From Chromobacterium phragmitis (GTDB lineage: Bacteria > Pseudomonadota > Gammaproteobacteria > Burkholderiales > Chromobacteriaceae), in assembly GCF_003325475.1 (NCBI RefSeq), contig NZ_CP029495.1, forward strand, positions 3,100,001 through 3,164,000: a DNA stretch of 64,000 nt, given 5' to 3'. This document shows, in pieces, positions 36,452-46,600 of the stretch. The notes beneath the pieces were generated by a model. That model was not told where the DNA came from, searched no databases, and saw nothing but the letters and a program-made list of their open reading frames with translations. The stretch's first letter is position 1. Each line of letters begins with the position of its first letter. Position numbers and translations under genes: made by a program.

Positions 36452-37168
36452 GTGAACGATGCGCATATTGCAGCCCTTATTGGCGGAGGGACGGGTATTT
36501 TAGGCGTGTTGCTTAGACCCGCTAACAAAACCTATATTTTGCGCAGTGGCGCACATGGAAGATCAGCAACTTACAAGCGACCGCCTGAGGTTTTGTTAGC
36601 CACTCTTAATAATATCTGTATCGCAGTTAAGGAGGGGTGGAGCAATCGCAGGAAGGAAAAACGAGAGAGATCATATTTGTCGATATTGGTGGTTTCACAT
36701 TTGGATCGTTTTGCGAATGGATGTTTGAGCGTGGCCTTCGATGATGGCACTGCATATGGTCGACCTGCAGGTGCTGATGGCTGCCATGAAGTCACTGTGA
36801 GGGCGCCAAATTTTCTTCCTCTCGAAATAGAGGTTGAATGGAAAGTTCTGCCGGAAAGTTTGATGTTCGATATCCTTCAAATTCCAGATAAACATGCAAG
36901 TATCGAAAATAGGCTTGACGGAATATTGGAGTTCGATGGTCCACCGGACTATGGTGAGTTTTTTTGGGCGAGACAGCGTGATTATGCGGAATTAGGACTT
37001 CATGTTTCAGCAGTTGCCAAGAGGTTGAGAAAGCATGCAGGAATGCCCCTTCGAGATGATTTGAGTGGAGAGCTTAGCCGAGATAGTCTCATGCAGCAGG
37101 TTATCAATAAGATTGATGAGGAGAGAGCAGCTTATGAAAAACGTATGGCAACTTCAAGTTTGAACTGA
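36452..37168 (+). CDS. hypothetical protein in an AT-rich insert
   Basis: A 238-residue protein with an excellent AAAGGAGG site before a GTG start at 36452, so it is probably translated. The first 20 residues (AHIAALIGGGTGILGVLL) are hydrophobic and could be a membrane anchor. A soluble part follows with a beta-rich segment (GCLSVAFDDGTAYGRP, CHEVTVRAPNFLPLEIEVEWKVLPE) and a helical C-terminus (ELGLHVSAVAKRLRKHAGM, MQQVINKIDEERAAYEKRM). No family is recognised. Base composition is clearly more AT-rich than pnp upstream or the siderophore genes downstream, suggesting acquisition. No partner gene is evident apart from the small membrane protein that follows. Confidence 0.65.
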   Translation: MNDAHIAALIGGGTGILGVLLRPANKTYILRSGAHGRSATYKRPPEVLLATLNNICIAVKEGWSNRRKEKRERSYLSILVVSHLDRFANGCLSVAFDDGTAYGRPAGADGCHEVTVRAPNFLPLEIEVEWKVLPESLMFDILQIPDKHASIENRLDGILEFDGPPDYGEFFWARQRDYAELGLHVSAVAKRLRKHAGMPLRDDLSGELSRDSLMQQVINKIDEERAAYEKRMATSSLN

Positions 37169-37287
37169 CTACCTGTTTGGTGATGATTTGTGAGTTGTGG
37201 CAGATTTGTTTTTTGCTGTGTCAGAGATTTTTTCGGGTTGTTTTGACTAGCTGTCACTATGAATTTTAATGGCATTTTCGCGGGGGC

Positions 37288-37698
37288 GTGGAAATGTTAA
37301 TGATGTGGCGATCCGCGCGTCATGGATGTTATGGAGGATGTGTGTCAGCAGAGGATCTGGAAAGGGCCTGCGTCGAAGGGCGATCCTTGGCTTTTCGCAT
37401 CATCATTTTCTTGCCGGGCCTGGCTCTTGCTTGCTGTTTTTACGGTTTTGTTTTTTTCGTGATCGGCATTGGATTCATGAACCCGAAATTGCCGCAATAC
37501 TATGCGGTGGTTTCATTATTCGCGCAGTTTCTGCCGCTTTTGATCAGCGCGGGCAGTTTCGTGGCTTGGTTGGTCACCTTGCGTGCAAGGTGGCTGAAAT
37601 GGTGTCTGCTTTGGCTGATGTTGTTGGGGGCGGGGACTTACGGTTTGCAGAGCATTCAGTCCCATCTGCCTGCTGGCCCGGACAGGGAAAAAGCGTAG
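37288..37698 (+). CDS. small membrane protein, unknown function
   Basis: Up to 136 residues with three strongly hydrophobic segments: FRIIIFLPGLALACCFYGFV, then a long stretch around YYAVVSLFAQFLPLLISAGS, and WCLLWLMLLGAGTYGLQSI. It looks like an inner-membrane protein. The start is unclear: GTG at 37288, ATG at 37294 and ATG at 37300 are all possible and none has a strong ribosome binding site. A start around VSAEDLERACVEGR would also work. No homologue is recognised. It shares the AT-rich tract with the preceding gene. Confidence 0.5.
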   Translation: MEMLMMWRSARHGCYGGCVSAEDLERACVEGRSLAFRIIIFLPGLALACCFYGFVFFVIGIGFMNPKLPQYYAVVSLFAQFLPLLISAGSFVAWLVTLRARWLKWCLLWLMLLGAGTYGLQSIQSHLPAGPDREKA

Positions 37699-37794
37699 CT
37701 CCAGGAGGGGGAGCGCCAGTTTAGACAGGATGGTGGTTCTGATGGTGATGGCGGGGCAGACCATGCCGAGGGGCATGATCTGCCATGAGATATT

Positions 37795-38898
37795 TCAAAT
37801 ATCCAACAGCGGCCGCAACTTGGCGCGGGCGTCGCGCAGGATGTCGGCGGTGGTGCGCCAGTCCACGCAGGGGTCGGTCACCGAGCAGCCATAGCGCAAC
37901 TGGGCAAGATCGGCCGGTATCGGCTGGTTGCCGGCTTCGAGGAAACTTTCCAGCATGAAGGCGCGGATGCTGCGGTTGCCGTGGCGTATCTGGGACACCG
38001 TATCGGCCAGCACGCGCGGCTGCAGCGTGTGCTGCTTCCACGAGTTGGCATGCGCGCAGTCCACCATGATGGCCGGCGGGATGTCGTGCTTCTTCATGGC
38101 CTGTTCCGCTAGCGCGACGCTGACCGAGTCGTAGTTGGGCCGGCCGCCGCCGCCGCGCAGCACCAGGTGGCAGTGCGGGTTGCCGCGGCTGTTCACCACC
38201 GCCACCCGGCCATCCTTGCCCATGCCCAGGTAGGCGTGCGGCGCGCTGGCGGAGACGATGGCGTTGAGCGCCGCGTCCAGGGTGCCATCGGTGCTGTTTT
38301 TGAAGCCCACTGCGCTGTCCAGCGCTGATGCCAGCTCGCGGTGGATTTGCGATTCGGTGGTGCGTGCGCCTATCGCCATCCAGCTGTACAGATCGGCCAG
38401 GTATAGCGGCGACATCGGGTCCAGCGCCTCTCCGGCCAGCGGCAGGCCCAGCTCGGCGGCGGCCAAGAGGAAGCGGCGGGCGATGTGCATGCCCTCGTCC
38501 ACGCAGTAGCTGTCGTCCATGTAGGGGTCATTGATCAGGCCCTTCCAGCCCACGCTGGTGCGCGGCTTTTCGAAGTAGGCGCGCATCACGATCAGCAGCG
38601 TGTCGTCCAGTTCGGCGGCCAGATCAGCCAGCCGGGCGGCGTAATCGAGTCCGGCGCGCGGGTCGTGGATGGAGCAGGGGCCTACCACCACCAGCCAGCG
38701 CGGATCGTTCCCGCTCAGCACTTTTTTCACCGCGTCGCGGCCGGCGTGGACCGAGGCGCTGGCGCGCGCGCTGGCCGGCAGGCTGCGCAATAGTTCGGCG
38801 GGGCTGGCCATTGCGCGGTAGTCTGCCTGGCTGGACGGCGGCGCGTGGCTGTGTTCGGGCGCGAGTAGGCCGTTGTGAGGCCTGGCAAGCGTTGTCAT
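37795..38898 (-). CDS. 3-deoxy-7-phosphoheptulonate synthase (AroF/G/H type) of the siderophore locus
   Basis: A 367-residue class I DAHP synthase that condenses phosphoenolpyruvate and erythrose 4-phosphate, the first step of the shikimate pathway leading to chorismate. Family features: VVVGPCSIHDPRAGLDYAARL, MRAYFEKPRTSVGWKGLINDP, GARTTESQIHRELAS, VGFKNSTDGT, HCHLVLRGGGGRPNY, MVDCAHANSWK and GCSVTDPC. ATG at 38898 has GGAG upstream; the longer GTG form is less likely. It is the last gene of the minus-strand siderophore set, 146 bases after entA, so it probably boosts chorismate supply for 2,3-dihydroxybenzoate synthesis when iron is scarce. Which aromatic amino acid, if any, inhibits it cannot be read here. 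Confidence 0.92.
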   Translation of the reverse strand: MTTLARPHNGLLAPEHSHAPPSSQADYRAMASPAELLRSLPASARASASVHAGRDAVKKVLSGNDPRWLVVVGPCSIHDPRAGLDYAARLADLAAELDDTLLIVMRAYFEKPRTSVGWKGLINDPYMDDSYCVDEGMHIARRFLLAAAELGLPLAGEALDPMSPLYLADLYSWMAIGARTTESQIHRELASALDSAVGFKNSTDGTLDAALNAIVSASAPHAYLGMGKDGRVAVVNSRGNPHCHLVLRGGGGRPNYDSVSVALAEQAMKKHDIPPAIMVDCAHANSWKQHTLQPRVLADTVSQIRHGNRSIRAFMLESFLEAGNQPIPADLAQLRYGCSVTDPCVDWRTTADILRDARAKLRPLLDI

Positions 38899-39044
38899 GA
38901 TGTTCTCCACAGGATGATCCGCGAACGAGCCGCGGATTCAGCCCGTCGTTTGCGGCAGGGCCGGCGCGCGGCCCCGGTGTCGGCGACAGGGCGGCCGCGC
39001 GCCGACGGCGCGTCCAGCCTCTCCCTGCCGCACGCTCCGCATGT

Positions 39045-39809
39045 TCAGGCGGCCAGGGTGGCGCCGCCGTCCACCACGATGTCCTGCATCGTGACGTGGC
39101 CGGCCAGGTCGGAAGCCAGGTACAGCACCGCGCCGGCGACGTCGGCCGGGGTGGCCAGCTTGCCCAGCGGGATGCCCAGGCGGAACGCTTCCGGCTTGCC
39201 GGCGATGGTGCGGGCGGCGCCGCGCTCGTCCTGCCACATGCCGCGCAGCATCGGCGTGTCGGTGGAGCCGGGCGACACCACGTTGCAGCGCACGCCGTAC
39301 GGCGCCAGCTCAAGCGCGGCGTTGTGGCTGAGGCTGGCCATCGCCGCCTTGGACGCGCCGTAGGCGGCCATATCGATGCGCGGCACGTGGGCGGCGTTGG
39401 AGGCGACGTTGACGATGGCCCCGGCGCGGCGCGCCTTGAAGTGCGGCATCAGCGCGCGCAGCAGGTAGAATGGTCCGCTGACGTTGACGGCCAGGCATTG
39501 CTGCCAGTCGTCGATCGACAGCGCGTCGAACGCGCCCAGGCGCAGCACGCCGGCGGCGTTGACCAGCACGTCGGGTAGCGCGTCCTCTTCGGCCAGGCGG
39601 CGGCACAACGCGGCCACGGCGTCGGCGTCGCGGATGTCCAGCGGCAGCTCGCGCAGCACGCCGCAATGGGCGGCGGGCTGTTCGAACTGCAGGTCCAGCG
39701 CCACGACGCGCGCGCCGGCCTCGACAAAACGCTTAGCCACTTCCTGGCCTATGCCCTGAGCCGCGCCGGTCACCCACACGCATTGGCCGGTGAAATCCAG
39801 TCCGACCAT
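39045..39809 (-). CDS. entA: 2,3-dihydro-2,3-dihydroxybenzoate dehydrogenase
   Basis: A 254-residue short-chain dehydrogenase that oxidises the EntB product to 2,3-dihydroxybenzoate. The Rossmann motif VWVTGAAQGIGQEVA, NAAGVLRLGAF, the catalytic NVASNAAHVPRIDMAAYGASKAA (Ser-Tyr-Lys) and VVSPGSTDTPMLRGMW match EntA/DhbA. The ATG at 39809 has GGAGG seven bases upstream; the frame is open to 39851. It starts two bases after the entB stop and is the last of the tightly packed entCEBA genes. Confidence 0.93.
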   Translation of the reverse strand: MVGLDFTGQCVWVTGAAQGIGQEVAKRFVEAGARVVALDLQFEQPAAHCGVLRELPLDIRDADAVAALCRRLAEEDALPDVLVNAAGVLRLGAFDALSIDDWQQCLAVNVSGPFYLLRALMPHFKARRAGAIVNVASNAAHVPRIDMAAYGASKAAMASLSHNAALELAPYGVRCNVVSPGSTDTPMLRGMWQDERGAARTIAGKPEAFRLGIPLGKLATPADVAGAVLYLASDLAGHVTMQDIVVDGGATLAA

Positions 39810-39811
39810 GA

Positions 39812-40690
39812 TCAAGCCTCCTGCGGCAGCTTGGCCTGAATGGCGGCCCACCAGCCGTCCAGCGTCAGGTCCTGGGCCAGATCTTCAAAGCCGATTTCCA
39901 GGCCCAGCTTCTGCCATTGCGCCACCAGCTCCATCACGCGGATGGAGTCCAGGCCGTAATCCAGCAGGTTGTCGCCGCCGGCCAGGCTGTCGTCGCCGTC
40001 TTCCAGCACGGTCAGCACCTGGGCCTTCAGCCATTCGCGGGTCAGCGCGGCGTCGCCGCCGGAAACCGCCAGGTCGGACTGCGCGATCACCGCGCCGCAG
40101 CGGGTGGCCACGTAGCGCAGCGCCATCTTGTGCTCTTCCTCGCTGAAGTCCGCCACCGCGTCGCCGACCATGAAGGCCTGGATGTCGCGCATGAAGGCGT
40201 CGCAGGCGGTCATCAGGCAGCCGATATGGGCGTAGACGCCGCAGATCACCAGCTGGTCGCGGCGCCAGGCCTTCATCTTTTCCTGCAGGTCGCTGCGCTG
40301 GAAGGCGCTGTAGCGCCATTTGACCAGCACGGCGTCCTGCTCGCGCGGAGCCAACCGCGGCGTCACCGCCTGCACCGCCGGATCGGCGGTGGTGAGGCCC
40401 GGCCCCCACATGTCGTTCAGCAGCGCGCGGTCTTCCGGCTTCTGCTCGGTCGGCTGCGCGGTGTAGATCACCGGCACGCCGTGGCTGTCGGCCCAGCGGC
40501 GCAGCGCGTCCACTTTGGATACCAGTTCATTGACCAGCGCGCTGTCCTCGCCGTAGAAGGCGAGGAAGTAGCGCTGCATGTCGTGGATCAGCAGCGCGGC
40601 GCGCTGCGGCTCCACGCGCCAGGCGGTCTTGTTGGCGGGGAAGTCGGCCGCCTGCGGCAGCGGGTAGGCGTTCAGCTTGGGAATGCTCAT
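39812..40690 (-). CDS. entB: isochorismatase with aryl carrier protein domain
   Basis: A 292-residue bifunctional protein. Residues about 1-210 are the isochorismatase (AALLIHDMQRYFLAFY, VLVKWRYSAFQRSDL, LVICGVYAHIGCLMTACDA), which hydrolyses isochorismate to dihydro-dihydroxybenzoate and pyruvate. Residues about 220-290 are an aryl carrier domain whose phosphopantetheine serine lies in LLDYGLDSIRVMELV. EntE loads 2,3-dihydroxybenzoate on this carrier for the NRPS. GGAG precedes the ATG; it lies five bases after entE. The phosphopantetheinyl transferase needed for activation is not in the window. Confidence 0.94.
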   Translation of the reverse strand: MSIPKLNAYPLPQAADFPANKTAWRVEPQRAALLIHDMQRYFLAFYGEDSALVNELVSKVDALRRWADSHGVPVIYTAQPTEQKPEDRALLNDMWGPGLTTADPAVQAVTPRLAPREQDAVLVKWRYSAFQRSDLQEKMKAWRRDQLVICGVYAHIGCLMTACDAFMRDIQAFMVGDAVADFSEEEHKMALRYVATRCGAVIAQSDLAVSGGDAALTREWLKAQVLTVLEDGDDSLAGGDNLLDYGLDSIRVMELVAQWQKLGLEIGFEDLAQDLTLDGWWAAIQAKLPQEA

Positions 40691-40695
40691 GGTGT

Positions 40696-42299
<1,604 letters not shown>

Positions 42300-42303
<4 letters not shown>

Positions 42304-43475
42304 GCCGCCGCCTCCTGGCCGGACAGACCGAAGGCGCCCAGCATGGTGCCCAGCTTGGCCTGGGTTTCCGCCCATTCCGATTCCGGGGTGGAGGCGGCGA
42401 CGATGCCGGCGCCTGCGAACAGCCGCACGCGGGTATCGGCCACGGTGGCGCAGCGTATGGTCACCGCCCACTCGCCGTTGCCCTGCTCATCGCACCAGCC
42501 GACGATGCCGCTGAACACGCCGCGCTCGAAAGGCTCGATCTCGCGGATCAGTTGGCGGGAAGCCTGGGTGGGGAAGCCGCAGATCGCCGGCGTCGGGTGC
42601 AGGCGGCAGGCCAACTGCAGAATCGGCAGCGCCGGGTCGGCCAACACGCCGTCTATCGGCGAGCCCAGGTGCCACATGGCGCGGGTGGCCAGCAGCGTCG
42701 GCGCGGCGGGGATGTCCAGCTGGACGCAGTAAGGAGCCAGCACGGCGCGGATGTCGTCTATCACCAGGCTATGCTCGTAATGATCCTTGGCCGAGTCCAA
42801 CAGGCGGGCGCTGGATTCCGCGTCGGCGGCCGGGTCGCTCTGGCGCTTGGCGGAGCCGGCCAGCGGGAAGGTGCGCACGCGCGCGCCGTCTTTTTGCAGC
42901 AGCAGCTCCGGGCTGACGCCGACCAGGTGGCCGCCGGCCGACAGCGGCAGCTGGAACTGGTAGCCGTTGGGGTTTTGCGCGCAAACCGCGTCGAACACGC
43001 CTGTCGCCGACACCGGGCGGTCGAAGTCTACCTCCAGCACGCGGGACAACACGGCCTTGCGGATCTCCCCGCCGCCGAATTGCTGGATGGCGCGGCTGAC
43101 GGCGGCTTTGAATCCCTGTTCATCCGGGATGCTGCGCGCGCTGACCACTTGGCCGCAGCCATCGCCGCGGCGGGCGGCGTGCAGGCGCTCGTTGCGGTCG
43201 AAGAAGGCGTGGCGGCGGGGGATGAACAGCTCGGAGGGCTGGTCGATGTCGAAGGGGATGGCGCCCATCAGCACTGGGGCGTCGATGCCGTCGGCGCGTG
43301 CCTGGGCGAAGGCTTGCGCCACTTCGCGGCAAAAGGCGCTGTCGGGATCGAGCGCGCCGCGGGCGGGCGTCTGGATTCGGGAGTGCATGCCGCCGGCCTT
43401 GAGGCTGCGGTGGGACGACATGAAATAAAACTCGCCGTCTTCGGCGTTGCCGGACAAGGCCGACTGGGTATGCAT
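42300..43475 (-). CDS. entC: isochorismate synthase
   Basis: A 391-residue chorismate-utilising enzyme of the MST family that makes isochorismate from chorismate, the first committed step to the catechol. Characteristic segments: GAIPFDIDQPSELFIPR, RKAVLSRVLEVDFDRPV, NPNGYQFQLPLSAGGHLVGVSPELLLQKDGARVRTFPLAGSAKR (acid-base Lys/Glu region, shown in parts), HSLVIDDI-type ESLVIDDIRAVL, HLGSPIDGVL, HPTPAICGFP and FSGIVGWCDEQGNGEWAVTIR. The ATG at 43475 has CGGAG eight bases upstream; a Fur box lies 15 bases before it. First gene of the coupled entCEBA set. Confidence 0.93.
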
Positions 43476-43489
43476 GGCGAAGCTCCGAT

Positions 43490-43508
43490 GATAATGATAA
43501 TAATTATC
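43490..43508 (-). promoter_or_regulatory. Fur box in front of entC
   Basis: GATAATGATAATAATTATC matches the 19-base Fur consensus GATAATGATAATCATTATC at 18 positions. It lies between the candidate promoter and the entC start, so the iron-loaded Fur repressor should block entCEBA transcription. Confidence 0.9.
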
Positions 43509-43514
43509 GTTCAA

Positions 43515-43542
43515 GTTATAGTCAAAACACGCGTTTGTCAAT
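43515..43542 (-). promoter_or_regulatory. candidate sigma-70 promoter of entCEBA
   Basis: On the minus strand, TTGACA (plus 43537-43542), 16-base spacer, TATAAC (plus 43515-43520). The Fur box follows right at the expected start of transcription. So entCEBA can be transcribed independently of the NRPS upstream. Confidence 0.65.
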
Positions 43543-43686
43543 CACGAGATGACCCTGCTCATGCGTTAGGAATAGATGAAATTCGATAAATAGCCGCAAT
43601 CCGGCAGCGAAGATCGGCGATTGAATCGATTTTCAAGAGATGCGCGCCGGCGGCGGAATGGCATTGTCGCCGCCGGTCGGATGTTT

Positions 43687-46600
43687 TCAGTCCCGCAAGC
43701 GTTTCGCCAATTCTTCGCCGATGCGCCGCATCGGTTCCGGATCGCTCATGCCGAAGTGGTCGCAATCCAGTTCCACGCAGTCCAGCCGGCCTTGCAGATA
43801 GGGCTGCCAGTCGGCGACCTTGGGCGCGCTGTCCTGGTGCCGGCCGGCGCGGAACAGCAGCATGTCGCCCGCGTAGGCCGGCGTGCGGCTGTCGCGGAAC
43901 AGCCGCATGCCGTGCAGCGAGGCTTGGCCCAGCTTTTTCAGCGCGGCGCGCCCCAGCGGGGCCAAGGGGCTGCCGGCGCGCAGCAGGCGCTGGTAGATGG
44001 CCTCGTTGTCCAGCGGCAGGCCGTCGGCGTCCGCGTCCACTTCGCCGTTGACGCTGAGCACCGTCACCAGCGCGTCATGCAGCGTCGGCTCCGGCCGGCC
44101 GTGCCAGCTGCTGGCCGGATAGCTGTCCATCAGCGCCAGCAGTTCCACTTCCTCGCCGGCCTCGGCGAGCGCGACGGCCATCGCCTGCGCCAAAGCGCCG
44201 CCCAGCGACCAGCCCAGCAGCCGGTACGGGCCATGGGGCTGGATGGCGCGCGCCCTGGCGACATAGCCGGCCACCATCGCCTCGAAGGTTGCCGGGCTGT
44301 CGCCCAGAATGCCGTCGGCCTGCAGGCCGTAGATGGCGATGTCCGGCAGATGGCGGGCCAGGCCCAGGTAGCACCAGGACAGCCCTTCGGCCGGGTGCAG
44401 GCAGAACAGCGCAGGCAGGCTGCCCGGCTGGATGGGAAGCAGCGGCGCGAACTCGCCGCCCTCGCTGGCGACCGGCGGCCGGTGGGCGGCGGGCGCGTTC
44501 AGAGCCTGTGCCAGCGCGGCGACGGTGTTGTAGCTGAACAGCGCGGAGACGGCGACCTCTCGCTTCAGCAGCCTGGCCAAGCGGTTGGCGGCCTGGATCG
44601 CTTGCAGAGATTTGCCGCCCAGCGCGAAGAAATTGTCCTGCGCGTTCTCCGGCATGCGGCCCAGCACCTGGCTCCACACTTCCATGATCTGCCGCTCCAG
44701 CGGCGTGGCCTCGGCAGCCGGGGACGCGTTGGGGGCCGGCGCGTTGTCCAGCGCGGCCAGCAGTTTGCGGTCTATCTTGCCGTTGACGTTGCGCGGAAGC
44801 TGATCCAGCCATTGCCAGCGGTCGGGAATGGCGGCGGCGGGCAGCCGTTCGGCCAGCTGGCGCCGCAGAGCGCCGGCGTCATGTTCCGCGTCTGAGGCGA
44901 GGTAGGCGGCCAGGGTGTAGCCGCCGTCGGCCAGCGGCAGGCCGATCACCGCGGCTTCGCGCACGCCGGGGCAGGCCAGCAGCGCGTTTTCCACTTCGGC
45001 GGGGTCGATGCGCAGGCCGCTGATCTTCAGCTCGTGGTCCAGCCGGCCGAGGAAGCGCAGCTGGCCGCCCTGCCAGACGGCGCGGTCGCCGGTGCGGTAG
45101 GCGCGCGGCGCGCCTGGCAGCGCGTCCAGCGCCACGAAGCGGAGGGCGGTCAGCTCGTCGCGACCCAGATAGCCGATGGCCAGCGCGTCGCCCAGCAGGC
45201 ACAGCTCGCCTTCCTCGCCCTGCGCCACCGGCTGCAGGGCGGCATCGACGATGGCGGCGGCCACGCCGGGGCGCGGCAGGCCGATGGGGATGTCGTCGCC
45301 GCCGTCCCACGCCGCGTCCGGGCCGGCCAGCGCCGCGCCAGTGGCGATGATGGAGGCCTCGGTGGGGCCGTAGCTGTTGAGCAGCGTGGCATCCGGCAGC
45401 AGCTCGCGCCAGCGGCGCGCGCGTTCTGGCAGCGCGGCTTCGCCGCCGATGATGGCGAGGCGGACGCGGGACAGCCGGCCGGCCAATTCCGGCGTCAGCG
45501 CGTAAGCCAGTTCGTGCCAGAAGGCGGTGGGCAGGTCCAGCACATCAATTTTCAGCCGCGCGACGGCGTCGGCGAAGGCGGGCATCGATTCCAGCATCGC
45601 GTCGTCGCGCAGCGCCAGCGTGCCGCCATGGCATAGCGCCAGGAAGATTTCCTCGATGCTGGCGTCGAAGTGCAGCGGCGCGAACTGCAGGATGCGCTCG
45701 CCGGCCTGGATGCGGTAGAACTGGCCGGCGCTGGCGATGAAGTGCGCGAGGGCGCGGTGGCCGACCAGCACGCCGTTGGGCTTGCCGGTGGAGCCGGAGG
45801 TGTAGAGCAGGTAAGCCGGCCGTTCTGGCTCGGCGGGCCGGGGCGGCGGGCGGGGCGCGTCTTCGCTCGGCGCTTCGTCCAGGCACAGCGCCGGCGCGTC
45901 GCCGCACAGTTCGGCCCAGCGGCGGCGAGTCAGCGCCAGCCTGGGGCGGGCGTCTTCCAGCGCCATGGCCAGGCGGGCCGGCGGGCCGAGCGGATCGAGC
46001 GGGACGTAGCAGCCGCCGGCCCACAGCGTGCCGAGGATGGCGACGATGGCGTCCACAGAGCGCGGCAGCAGGATGGCGACACGGTCGCCGTCCTCCACGC
46101 CGCGGGCGCGCAGCCGGCCGGCGAGCGCGGCCGCCCTCGCGGTCAGTTCGCGATAGCTGAGCGTCTGGCCCTCGCCCTCCAGCGCGATGGCGTCGGGCTG
46201 GGCGGCCGCCTGCGCCGCCAACCGTTCCAGCGCCGGCAGCGGCGGCTGCTCAAGCGCCGGGCCGCGCAGAAGGGATAGCGGCGGCAGCTCCGGCAGCAAG
46301 GAGGCCAATGTCGTTTCCGGCGCGGCGTTGGCCAGACGGTCCAGCCAGGCGGGCAGGTCGCGCCACAGCGCGTCCAGCGCGTCTTCCGGGTAAGCGTCGG
46401 GATTGGCCTCCAGGCTGAGCCGCCACTCGGTGTTGAGCAGGCTGATGTTGATCGACAGGTCTTCCACCGGGCCGGAGCTGATCGGCCGGATGCGGCTCTC
46501 CAGCCCGTCGAAGGGCGCGCGGCGGTCGAAAGGCATCAGGTTGAGCACCGGGCCGAACAAGCGCCGGCGGCCGTCCAGCCGGCCCAGATCGCCGCGCAGC

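Noticed and set aside
43647..43676. 9-bp GC hairpin after the NRPS stop
   Set aside because: Arms at 43647-43655 and 43668-43676 with a 12-base loop but no T run on the minus strand; cannot be called a terminator between NRPS and entC.
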